This document shows positions 52,320 through 60,559 of a DNA stretch of 64,000 nucleotides, one piece after another. The notes beneath the pieces were generated by a model, which had not been told where the DNA came from, made no database searches, and saw only the letters and a program-made list of their open reading frames with translations. Position numbers and translations under genes: made by a program. Numbering within the stretch: position 1 is the first letter of the stretch; each line of letters begins with the position of its first letter. Source of the stretch: Falsiruegeria mediterranea M17 (lineage in GTDB: Bacteria > Pseudomonadota > Alphaproteobacteria > Rhodobacterales > Rhodobacteraceae); assembly GCF_900302455.1 (NCBI RefSeq), contig NZ_ONZG01000011.1, forward strand, positions 124,001-188,000. Direction: 5' to 3'.

Positions 52320-52940
52320 ATGCGTATTCTTCTCGCTGATGATCATGAAATGGTTCGTGATACCATCTCCGCCTATCTGGAAACCGAAGGACGTGCTGCT
52401 GTGATTACGGCGCCGGACTATGTCAGCGCGATGAAGACTCTGACGGCCAAGGGTCCTTTTGATCTTGTGCTTTTGGATTTCAACATGCCGGGAATGAACG
52501 GGCTGGATGGCCTGACTGATGCGCTGACCCGTTTCCCCGACCAGGCATTTGCTATCCTCAGCGGAACGGCGCCCAACCGAATCGCACACCAGGCCGTCGA
52601 CTGTGGTGCAATAGGGTTCATACCCAAAACGATGGGCGCGAAATCTTTGATCAACGCGGTTCGATTCATGGTGGCCGGGGAAACCTATGTACCTGCGAAT
52701 GTTCTTGCTGATCAGGGAGAAGCAACCGAAACCGAATTCACCAAACAGCTGAGTTTGCGGGAACGTCAAGTTCTGAGCGGGCTGTGCCACGGTCGATCCA
52801 ACAAGGAAATCGCCCGTACTCTGGATCTGCAAGAGGTCACAATCAAACTGCACGTTCGAACCCTTTGCAAAAAGCTCAACGCGAAGAACAGGACCCAAGC
52901 CGCACTTATCGCCAAGGACGCCGGATTCCAGGCCGACTAG
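52320..52940 (+). CDS. NarL/FixJ-type response regulator
   Basis: 206 residues from the ATG at 52320: receiver domain (ILLADDHEMVRD, phospho-Asp in LVLLDFNMPG, Lys in FIPKTM) and a LuxR-type helix-turn-helix (LSLRERQVLSGLCHGRSNKEIARTLDLQ). An in-frame ATG at 52218 with a better ribosome site would add 34 low-complexity residues. It is divergent from the exported protein and hybrid kinase, its probable phosphodonor. Confidence 0.92.
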   Translation: MRILLADDHEMVRDTISAYLETEGRAAVITAPDYVSAMKTLTAKGPFDLVLLDFNMPGMNGLDGLTDALTRFPDQAFAILSGTAPNRIAHQAVDCGAIGFIPKTMGAKSLINAVRFMVAGETYVPANVLADQGEATETEFTKQLSLRERQVLSGLCHGRSNKEIARTLDLQEVTIKLHVRTLCKKLNAKNRTQAALIAKDAGFQAD

Positions 52941-53039
52941 CCGTTTGGCTGAATTCTTGGCTTTTCATCAGACGCGAAAACCGGAAAGGTCGCAAGGCGC
53001 GCCAATGGCTGCCGAACCTTTTGCAACTGATGGGTCCAG

Positions 53040-53978
53040 ATGACTGACACACACACCACACATGACGCACTTGAGGATCCGCGCAATGCGGATATCAAAA
53101 TCTACGTGAATGGAAACCTGGTTCACCGCGACGACGCCAAGGTTTCGGTTTATGATTCCGGCTTCATGCTGGGTGATGGCATGTGGGAGGGGTTGCGCCT
53201 TTACGATGGGCAATGGGCCTTTTTCGAGGAGCACATGGACCGCTTCTTCAACTCGTGCAAGGCCGTCAGCCTGGACATCGGCATGGACGAGGCAGGCATA
53301 TTGGAGGCACTCAACGCTACGGCCAGTGCCAACGGGATGACCACGGATGTGCATTGCCGGATGATGTTGACCCGTGGCACCAAGGTGAAACCGTTTCAGC
53401 ACCCATCACTGTCCAGATCAGGGCCGACTTTGGTCATCATTCTGGAACACTCCAAACCGGTGAACAGCCTACAAAGTGCGGGCATTCGATTGGCGACCGT
53501 GCCTCAGGTGCGGGGCCTGCCGATGAGCCAGGACGCAAAGTACAACAGCCATTCGAAGCTCAATTGTGTTATCGCCTGCCTGCAAGCTGAACAGGCGGGT
53601 GCGGACGAAGGATTGATGTTGGACCCGAATGGGTTCGTGAACACCACCAATGCCTGCAACTTCTTCATCGTACGGCGTGGCGAGGTTTGGACCTCGACTG
53701 GCGACTATTGCATGAACGGAGTAACCCGGCAGAAAGTCATCGACCTGTGCCGGGCCAATGGCATTCCGATCTTTGAAAAGAACTACTCTTTGTACGAGGC
53801 TTATGGCGCGGACGAAGCGTTCTTGACCGGCACCTTTGGCGCGCAGACACCTGTGGCCTCAATCGACGGGAAGCCGATTGGCACCACCGATCGCCCCATT
53901 ATGACCCGCATTCAGGCTTTGTATAAGCAGGCAATCGCGGGTTATGTTGCCGGCTGCGAAGCTCAACCCAAGTCTTGA
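53040..53978 (+). CDS. Class IV aminotransferase (BCAT / D-amino acid type)
   Basis: 312 residues of PLP fold type IV. Landmarks are VYDSGFMLGDGMWEGLRLYDG, the PLP lysine in KYNSHSKLN, ANG-like NACNFFIV, and GVTRQKVIDLC with FLTGTFGAQTPVASIDG. It transfers amino groups between amino and keto acids; branched-chain and D-alanine substrates are both possible for this group. It stands 100 bp after the response regulator and overlaps the convergent SARP-like gene by 16 bp. Confidence 0.9.
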   Translation: MTDTHTTHDALEDPRNADIKIYVNGNLVHRDDAKVSVYDSGFMLGDGMWEGLRLYDGQWAFFEEHMDRFFNSCKAVSLDIGMDEAGILEALNATASANGMTTDVHCRMMLTRGTKVKPFQHPSLSRSGPTLVIILEHSKPVNSLQSAGIRLATVPQVRGLPMSQDAKYNSHSKLNCVIACLQAEQAGADEGLMLDPNGFVNTTNACNFFIVRRGEVWTSTGDYCMNGVTRQKVIDLCRANGIPIFEKNYSLYEAYGADEAFLTGTFGAQTPVASIDGKPIGTTDRPIMTRIQALYKQAIAGYVAGCEAQPKS

Positions 53979-55558
53979 TATCTATCCCAGGTCAGCAGTT
54001 TTTTCTGGCGCACCAGACTGACCGGATACAGCGGGTCGTTGACGAAACGGTCCAGCGTAAACTCGGGTTCCAGTTTCTTTAATTCCGCCATCACGTGAAC
54101 CGCTTTGTCATGCTCTTTCAGATCGGCGTAAATCGCGAGTAAATATCGCCGCGGCGGTCGAAATTGCGGGGCAAGACAGGCCGACGTTTCCAGTGCCTGT
54201 TTTGCAGTCGCGATATCTCCGGCCTTGAACGCAGCCAGGCCCAGCTGGAACTCGCACCAAAACTGAAGCGGCGTGCGGGCCGCCAAGCGCGAGGCGACGC
54301 GCGCGCTGCGCAGCGCATCCTCTGTTCTTCCAGCATAGATGGCAACATTGGCGAAGGCCCACCATGCCAAAGGATTGGCCGGGTTAACCTGTACGGCCAT
54401 TTTGGCCAGATCCGCACCTGCCGCTGCATTCCCTCGCTCCAGAAGAACCTGAGCATTTGCTGCGGTTGACAGGACCACAGAGTTCATCGGGTCCATCTCG
54501 ATCGCCTTTGCGGCAAGCATCTTACCGCTTTCGACGCAGGCTTCTGGGGCATCCGTGAACTGTTCGATAAGATTGATAACAGCGATCTGAGCTTGCCACC
54601 CAAGGAATTGGGCCGCGTTCCTGCTGTCCATTGCATCAGACAGCATAAGAGCCGCCTGGTTCAGCTCGTCTGGTTGAAAGGAAAAGATGCGGGGTATCGC
54701 AGCACCCAGAACCAGTGGCGGGCAGGCATCCGTGCCAAGCAAGTTGCGTGATTGCGCCAGATACCGGGTCAATTCGGATTGCAGTTGAAAAGCCATACCC
54801 AAAAGCGCGAGGTTTTGGTGTTCGTCTTGCGTATCAACCGACACTGGCAATGTACGAGCCCAAATCTGCCTGTTCAATCTTGGGTCATTTGCGACCAACC
54901 GCACCGAAGCCGTGCCTTCGCTTCCCCCAACCATTCCTATGGTTACCGTAACAAGTCGATCCTGGCTGTTGTCATTGGCGTTTTCTGTCAGTTCAAGTTC
55001 CCCCTGCTCTCGCAGGGCGCGACTGATCATATCCGCAAAATTCTGCAACAAGGGCGGATGCGCGCCCTGTTCATCCAGCGTCAGAACAACCTTCCAGCGC
55101 GACTCAAACTGGTCAGCAAGCACCGGCATAAGGGCAGGTGATCCACTACCGCGACGCATGAACTGGAGCCAGTTTCTAAATTCGGGATCGGCAAGATCCA
55201 TCCCTTCCAGGAATTCACCCGCTTTATGACTGCCCTCCTCGTCCCACAAAACGCAAACGAGGTCTGAGTTCAGGGAAACATCCTGTCGCGAGGCTTCGAG
55301 CACACGAACGTGCTCACCCAAGGCCCGACGCAGAGCAGACAAAGACTGGCGCAAGCTGGCGCCGGCATGGGCGGTATCGCTCTGGCTCCAGAGCTTGCTC
55401 TGCAACCACGAACGTGTCCGGAGCAAATTGGGTGATGTTGCAAGGAGAGCCAGCAGAGCCTGAGCTTTTCGGGACTTGGGTGTCCAATCTTGACCATCCG
55501 GCCCAGTTACACGAAACGGGCCGGTCAATTGCACAGTTAAAACAGGCTCGCTTGTCAA
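53963..55558 (-). CDS. SARP/BTAD-like regulator with TPR region
   Basis: 531 residues. The N-terminus is a winged helix of the OmpR/SARP kind (VQLTGPFRVTGPDGQDWTPKSRKAQALLALL, then LRQSLSALRRAL). The middle is unassigned. The C-terminal 200 residues are TPR-like helical repeats (AAANAQVLLERGNAAAGADLAKMAVQVNP and FANVAIYAGRTEDALRSAR). Such proteins often control secondary metabolism or envelope functions. It is divergent, across 210 bp, from the haloperoxidase-subtilase pair and is the best candidate for their regulator. Confidence 0.85.
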   Translation of the reverse strand: MTSEPVLTVQLTGPFRVTGPDGQDWTPKSRKAQALLALLATSPNLLRTRSWLQSKLWSQSDTAHAGASLRQSLSALRRALGEHVRVLEASRQDVSLNSDLVCVLWDEEGSHKAGEFLEGMDLADPEFRNWLQFMRRGSGSPALMPVLADQFESRWKVVLTLDEQGAHPPLLQNFADMISRALREQGELELTENANDNSQDRLVTVTIGMVGGSEGTASVRLVANDPRLNRQIWARTLPVSVDTQDEHQNLALLGMAFQLQSELTRYLAQSRNLLGTDACPPLVLGAAIPRIFSFQPDELNQAALMLSDAMDSRNAAQFLGWQAQIAVINLIEQFTDAPEACVESGKMLAAKAIEMDPMNSVVLSTAANAQVLLERGNAAAGADLAKMAVQVNPANPLAWWAFANVAIYAGRTEDALRSARVASRLAARTPLQFWCEFQLGLAAFKAGDIATAKQALETSACLAPQFRPPRRYLLAIYADLKEHDKAVHVMAELKKLEPEFTLDRFVNDPLYPVSLVRQKKLLTWDRYQDLG

Positions 55559-55768
55559 CTTTACTTACCTTCAAAGAAAGAATTTCTTCGGCCAGACACA
55601 AGGAGTTAGCTCCCTAGCCTGGCGTCTAAAGCTTACGGCAAGTGCATGGGGTGCGGAAAGCTTTTTCGTGAACCCACCGTGATTTTCTCAGATATCAATT
55701 GACGGGCTTGCGACGGGTTTCGATCCTGCGTGAATCATGTTTCAAAAATTTTTTCTGGGGGAAGACAA

Positions 55769-56950
55769 ATGGGGCATCGTAGCGTTTTGCTTGGTGGAGG
55801 CATCGGCGGCGGTATCGGGGGTGGTATCGGTGGCGGCATTGGCGGCGGTATCGGAGGGGGTATCGGCGGCGGTATAGGTGGCGGTATTGGCGGCGGCATC
55901 GGTGGCGGTATCGGTGGCGGAATAGGTGGACGTGTGTCGGCTGATCCAGGTGCTGTGGCGGCCACGCGGATCACGGCCCATGACGCACTGGCAAATTATT
56001 GGGCGCCTCCGGCGGGCAACCTGCATGTCGCCTGGTCGCCCGATCCTTCCGATCTCGGGTATTTGTCGACGCAACGGCGCCTATCGGTGATACTTGGGTC
56101 TTTGACTCCCTTGTTTCCCGTGACGTCTGACGATACCGGTCGTGTGACGGTTGGTGCGCCGGGCCATGAAATTTGTATGATCAAGGCCCCGTCTTGTGAC
56201 GAGGTGGCCGCCCAAATGACCTGGTTGCGGGCATATGCGGACTTGCGTACGGATCGTGTGCACGAAATCCTTGTGCAGGCCGAAGACATCACTCCGGCAT
56301 TTATGGCCATCCGTCCCTTTGGAATGCCACCTCGGCAGGACACGGCCGAATGGATAGCACTGACGCAGCAGATCGCCATCATCGTCGAGATGCAGGTCAA
56401 ACACCTTTTGCACCTACCACGTCCGGCCCTGTTTTCAGAGAAGCTGCACCCTGTCATCGATACGCCGGATCACAGCGCCTATCCGTCTGGGCATTCGACC
56501 GAGGCTTTTGCAATCGCCACCGTTCTGAATCGGTTGGAATTCGGTCAAGGCGCCCAAGGCGGTGTTGACGCAGGCAAGCAGGTGTTTGAATTGGCCCACC
56601 GCATCGCCGTGAACCGCACGATAGCAGGAGTGCATTATCCGATCGATTCTATGGCCGGAGCGGCTCTGGGATTTAGTATCGGCGAAGCGGTCGCGGCTTT
56701 TGCCACCGGCGAAAATGCAACCTGCTACAACTTTGACCCATCCCAGTATCTGAAGGTTGATACGGACGGTAAGGTCGTTGCGAACGAAGACTTCACCCTG
56801 ACCAATCTCAAAAAGATTGTGACGGGGAGCGAAGGGCAGAGCTTTGGTCAAGCACCGGGTTATGTCACGGCCCATTGGGGCGACGCGGTCAAAGGTTGGA
56901 CAAACGGCCCAGGAGTACCCCCCGCAAGCGCACCGGGTCAGGGAGGCTGA
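55769..56950 (+). CDS. Vanadium-haloperoxidase/PAP2 enzyme with N-terminal (GGGI)x11
   Basis: 393 residues from the ATG at 55769 (GGGGGAAG site). After MGHRSVLL come eleven perfect GGGI units (residues 9-52), then a vanadium-haloperoxidase/PAP2-type domain. The oxyanion-binding residues are complete and spaced as in haloperoxidases: K211 and R218 (KHLLHLPRP), S240-G241-H242 (PSGHST), R283 and H289 (NRTIAGVHYP). It should bind vanadate or phosphate, so halide oxidation or phosphatase activity are both possible. There is no signal peptide; the Gly/Ile tract could be a glycine-zipper anchor. The next gene, a subtilase, starts 2 bp after the stop. Confidence 0.88.
   Translation: MGHRSVLLGGGIGGGIGGGIGGGIGGGIGGGIGGGIGGGIGGGIGGGIGGGIGGRVSADPGAVAATRITAHDALANYWAPPAGNLHVAWSPDPSDLGYLSTQRRLSVILGSLTPLFPVTSDDTGRVTVGAPGHEICMIKAPSCDEVAAQMTWLRAYADLRTDRVHEILVQAEDITPAFMAIRPFGMPPRQDTAEWIALTQQIAIIVEMQVKHLLHLPRPALFSEKLHPVIDTPDHSAYPSGHSTEAFAIATVLNRLEFGQGAQGGVDAGKQVFELAHRIAVNRTIAGVHYPIDSMAGAALGFSIGEAVAAFATGENATCYNFDPSQYLKVDTDGKVVANEDFTLTNLKKIVTGSEGQSFGQAPGYVTAHWGDAVKGWTNGPGVPPASAPGQGG
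55793..55924 (+). repeat. Eleven 12-bp tandem units encoding GGGI
   Basis: Each 12-bp unit encodes Gly-Gly-Gly-Ile. The units differ among themselves at third positions (GGC/GGT/GGA/GGG and ATC/ATT/ATA), yet the protein repeat is perfect. That pattern points to selection on the peptide rather than fresh slippage. Confidence 0.95.
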
Positions 56951-56952
56951 TC

Positions 56953-59082
56953 ATGCTGACCTGGGGAGACTGGATGGATCATCCCCTGGGCTATGAAGCG
57001 CCCTATGTGGATTGGTTCGATATCCTTCACGACGGACGGCGTGGTGACAAACCCGAGTTCGTAAGACAGATTGTGCCGCGTGCTGCGGATGATTTCAAAA
57101 GCCTCGACACTGGGGTCGATGCCCTGGCGGGGGCTGAGACGGCAGAGCCAGGTCCATTTGTCATCCGGTCGCCAAAGTTCATGACCAACACCGGTTTTGC
57201 CAACTGGTGGAACAATCGACCGGACAAACAGACCTGGCTGCCACCCGCAGATACGTTCGACTACCCGACAGTGGAGAAGGACGCGGTGATCATCGGGATC
57301 ATAGACGTGGGTCTGGCGCTTGGTCACCGTCGCTTCCGCTTGGAAGACGGGCAAACGCGCGTTTTGGGCACTTGGCTGCAAGGCGCCCCGGTCGACAGGC
57401 AAGGTGATGTTCCCGAGGCGGCACCTCACCTTCCGTTTGGCGGTCATTTGTTCGAGGCACAGATAAACGAGGCGTTGACGCAGTCCAGCGTCGGACAAGA
57501 CCTGAAGGCGCCGTTGGATCAGGACGGGTTCAACCGAATGGCTGGCCTGACGAACTACTCGCGACCAGAAACTGAGCGTTTGCTGGCTGGGCGCGCCTCG
57601 CATGGCACCCATGTGATGGGGCTTGCAGGGGGTGCGGACCCCGATACAGCTCAAGGCCGCGCATTTGGCGAAAAGACGCGCTTTCTGCTGGTCTCGCTGC
57701 CGCCGGCACTTGCTTTTGGAGAGGGTGGAACTTTCCTGGATTTCTATCTGATTTACGCGCTCAGGTGGCTGGTTGAGGTCAATGCTCGCATCGCCGAGAA
57801 ATCCGGTTTGGACAGACCCCGGCCGATGGTGGTCAATGCGTCTTTCGGCAAGCATGCCGGTTCCAAGGACGGAGCCCAACCGTTCGTCAACGCGATGCTG
57901 CATCAAGGTCAGTCCGGGCCTTCCGCAGCCCAAGGCGTGGACGAAGTGACCACCCGCGTGCCCTTTCACGCGGTGCTTCCGGCAGGAAACTCGAACCTGG
58001 ATCGGGCCACGGCCAAGTTTTTGCTGACACCGTCAGAGTCACCCCAAGCCGAGATAGATTGGGTTGTTCAACCCGACGACGAAACGTCGAACTTTCTTGA
58101 GGTCTGGTGCGAGGAAACAAGCGACAGCGCGGCAGGAGACTGCCCATTGGCAATCGAATTGGTGCCGCCAGGGCAAGCGCCCGCCGGAGAAGACGCAGGA
58201 GCCGATGGGCAAATACAGGAGCTGTTCAGAACCATAGCCACCGAAAGCATGCAACAGCTGGCGCGAATTTACTGCCAACGGATCGACCCTCCCAGCACTG
58301 AAGGAGGCGACGTCGATGCCGTTCGGCGATTCCGCTACCTGCTTTGCTTGGGGCCCGATCGGTATCGCAGCGACATATGGGACAACCCGCCTTCGGGACG
58401 GTGGACTGTGAGGTTGAAAAACATGTCGCCAGACAAACCGCTGTCAGTATCAGCCATGGTGCAAACGGACCTGCCGGTGATGCCGGGATCGTCAGTTACG
58501 CGAGCGGCCTATCTGGATGATCCGACCTACGAAAAATTCACCGAAGACGGCAGGGTGCGGGACACTCACGACTATCGGTTCCGCAGGCTGTTTCAGTCCG
58601 CGTCAGAGGCCGCAGATCTGGACACCGGTGAATTCGTCAAACGTCATGGCACATTGAACACCTATGCCGCCAACAGCACGGTTGCGACAATTGCAGGGTA
58701 CCGGACTAATGACGGCAGGCCTGCTGCCTATTCCTCGACCGGAAGAGGGATAAAGGCAGGTCCTGATGCACGCGGGGCGCCCACGATCGCACTCCCGACA
58801 GACGACGGCTATGCGCATCCTGGGGTATTGTCTGATGGTGCCAGTGATGGGTCGGTTGTGGCAATGCAAGGCACCAGCTTTGCCAGTGCGATGGCCACAC
58901 GGATGGTTGTGAATGCTTGGTTGACCCGACAGCATGACCCTTATGGCAACATTCCTATCAATCAGTTTCTTGCGGTGACCGCTCAGCGGCAGCCTGCACA
59001 AGAAGGATGGTTCAAATCGCCGGTCGAGGTAACAAAGGTGGGCGCTGGTCGTGTTGTCTTCGACGATCGAAGATCTCGCTGA
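56953..59082 (+). CDS. Subtilisin-like S8 serine peptidase without signal peptide
   Basis: 709 residues from the ATG at 56953. The catalytic triad is complete: D118 in IIDVGL, H217 in SHGTH and S642 in QGTSFAS, with the oxyanion Asn in LPAGNSN. Insertions separate the triad; the His-Ser spacing of over 400 residues includes a beta-rich segment (ETSNFLEVWCEE). No signal peptide or propeptide is visible, unusual for a subtilase, so it probably acts in the cytosol or leaves by another route. It is 2 bp downstream of the GGGI haloperoxidase and almost certainly co-translated. Confidence 0.92.
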   Translation: MLTWGDWMDHPLGYEAPYVDWFDILHDGRRGDKPEFVRQIVPRAADDFKSLDTGVDALAGAETAEPGPFVIRSPKFMTNTGFANWWNNRPDKQTWLPPADTFDYPTVEKDAVIIGIIDVGLALGHRRFRLEDGQTRVLGTWLQGAPVDRQGDVPEAAPHLPFGGHLFEAQINEALTQSSVGQDLKAPLDQDGFNRMAGLTNYSRPETERLLAGRASHGTHVMGLAGGADPDTAQGRAFGEKTRFLLVSLPPALAFGEGGTFLDFYLIYALRWLVEVNARIAEKSGLDRPRPMVVNASFGKHAGSKDGAQPFVNAMLHQGQSGPSAAQGVDEVTTRVPFHAVLPAGNSNLDRATAKFLLTPSESPQAEIDWVVQPDDETSNFLEVWCEETSDSAAGDCPLAIELVPPGQAPAGEDAGADGQIQELFRTIATESMQQLARIYCQRIDPPSTEGGDVDAVRRFRYLLCLGPDRYRSDIWDNPPSGRWTVRLKNMSPDKPLSVSAMVQTDLPVMPGSSVTRAAYLDDPTYEKFTEDGRVRDTHDYRFRRLFQSASEAADLDTGEFVKRHGTLNTYAANSTVATIAGYRTNDGRPAAYSSTGRGIKAGPDARGAPTIALPTDDGYAHPGVLSDGASDGSVVAMQGTSFASAMATRMVVNAWLTRQHDPYGNIPINQFLAVTAQRQPAQEGWFKSPVEVTKVGAGRVVFDDRRSR

Positions 59083-59141
59083 CTGTGGATCGATGATGCA
59101 ATAGCCACCTTGGCGCGGCGCAAAGAACCTGCTGACGAATG

Positions 59142-59184
59142 GTTCCGACAGTACCAGGCTTTGATCACCTGGTACCGTCGGAAC
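59142..59184. terminator. Long hairpin between convergent genes
   Basis: GTTCCGACAGTACCAGG pairs with CCTGGTACCGTCGGAAC around a 9-base loop: 17 positions with one mismatch. It spans the stop codon of the minus-strand membrane protein and lies 60 bp after the subtilase stop, so it could end transcription from both sides. No T-tract. Confidence 0.5.
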
Positions 59185-60226
59185 TGGCACGGCGCGTCAA
59201 AAGCCCCGCCACGGTAACGGTCAAGATGATCCGGAACAGGTGATGCGTGGTGACCAATATCGGCGCGACGCCAAGGCTCAGCGCCACAAGGCTCATCTCT
59301 GTCACGCCGCCGGGCGCAAAACTGATCAGCAAAGCTTGAAATGAGATGGGAACCACCTTTTCCAAAAGAACGGCAAACATCGACGCAAGGGCAAGCGTCA
59401 AGCCGACAGACACGGCCCCCAACCCAAAGGCCGCAAGAAGACGACGCGGCGTTGAGCGCGCAAAGTTGGCGCCAAGACCTGAGCCGACAACCAATTGGGC
59501 CAGGTTCATCAAGCTCGCCGGACCGTTCACCTCAATTGCAGTTGTCGCCTGAAACACGGCGGTTACGATCATCGGTCCGATCAAGGGGCCTGCAGGGAGT
59601 TTCAACCAAGGCCCAATCAGGGCACCGGCGACCGCAAGGATCAAAAAGAGCGCCGTGTCCGTTAGCTCTGCTCGCGCCTTTTCAAGGGTTTGCCCGGCAG
59701 CGCTGCCAACGGTTTCACCAGTGACCAGTTGGAACAAAAGCGGCACCGAAACAATGACAAGCACAATCCGCACAAAGTGCTGGAGGGTTAGGGTTTCCGC
59801 ATCACCTCCTGCTTTTTCCCCAAGAGATACGGCTTCGATCAATCCTCCGGGCATCGCCGCATACATGGCAGTGACCCGGTCAAGACCGCCCAGGCGACGA
59901 AAAATGGTGTAGTTGATCAGCTGAGCTGCGGCCACGAAAAGCACCATTGCCCCCAAAGTGACCACAAGATCTGGGGCGGCGTCGAAAGCGTCTGAACTGA
60001 AGGTCGAACCGATCATTGTGCCAATGACGGCGATAAAGGCATGGCGAAGTCGGATCGGAAACCAAAGACGCTGACCTGCGCGCGCGTAGCTCACGAGCGA
60101 AACTGTTGCGGCCATAGCCATGCTTCCCAACAGATAAGGGATCGGCAGGCCGATCCAATCCGCCAGAACCGCACCGAATAGTCCGGAACCAAGGATCAGG
60201 ACCAATTGGAAAAACTTGTTATCCAT
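59165..60226 (-). CDS. AbrB-family (AimA-like) membrane protein
   Basis: 353 residues from the ATG at 60226 (AAGGAAGAG site). About ten membrane segments arranged as two similar halves, each with the Gly/Pro motif (GLPIPYLLGSM and LPAGPLIGPMIV), plus MPGGLIEAVSLGEKAGGD and FAPGGVTEMSLVALSLG. This is the duplicated AbrB/PF05145 pattern formerly called putative ammonia monooxygenase; a transport role is likely. It is divergent from the sulfatase across 333 bp with a palindrome between. Confidence 0.88.
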   Translation of the reverse strand: MDNKFFQLVLILGSGLFGAVLADWIGLPIPYLLGSMAMAATVSLVSYARAGQRLWFPIRLRHAFIAVIGTMIGSTFSSDAFDAAPDLVVTLGAMVLFVAAAQLINYTIFRRLGGLDRVTAMYAAMPGGLIEAVSLGEKAGGDAETLTLQHFVRIVLVIVSVPLLFQLVTGETVGSAAGQTLEKARAELTDTALFLILAVAGALIGPWLKLPAGPLIGPMIVTAVFQATTAIEVNGPASLMNLAQLVVGSGLGANFARSTPRRLLAAFGLGAVSVGLTLALASMFAVLLEKVVPISFQALLISFAPGGVTEMSLVALSLGVAPILVTTHHLFRIILTVTVAGLLTRRASSDGTR

Positions 60227-60559
60227 CTCAGAACTCTTCCTTGCAGGGCACACACTCAGGTTGATCTCCAGTCTTTCAATCACTCAAGGCTTGGCAAAGG
60301 TGCAAGCACAAATAATGCTGCATTCGCAACATTAATGTTGTATATAGCAATTATGCACGATAATCTGCGCACAAGTCGGGTGCCAGCACTGTGAAGTCTG
60401 ACAAAAGAATTGAGAGGCAAGAACGCAGGTGTAGTCTTGGTCGCTTGATGGAACCGACGGCTCTTAGACCGCAATGGGACGCGCCCCAGGACACTACACG
60501 ATACTTTCACCACCCTCTGACGGGTTTGGCAATTTCACACACAAAGGTTCGAAAGCCCT
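60227..60559. promoter_or_regulatory. Divergent control region with a perfect palindrome
   Basis: The region between the AbrB-like gene and the sulfatase contains CAACATTAATGTTG at 60327-60340, a perfect 14-base palindrome, about 100 bases from the AbrB-like start and 220 from the sulfatase start. An overlapping TTGTATATAGCAA element follows. No gene is supported here. The regulator is unknown. Confidence 0.5.

Noticed and set aside
55793-55930. Short tandem repeat as a possible CRISPR or intergenic satellite
   Set aside because: No spacers, period is exactly 12 bp, and it lies in frame inside a gene encoding GGGI.
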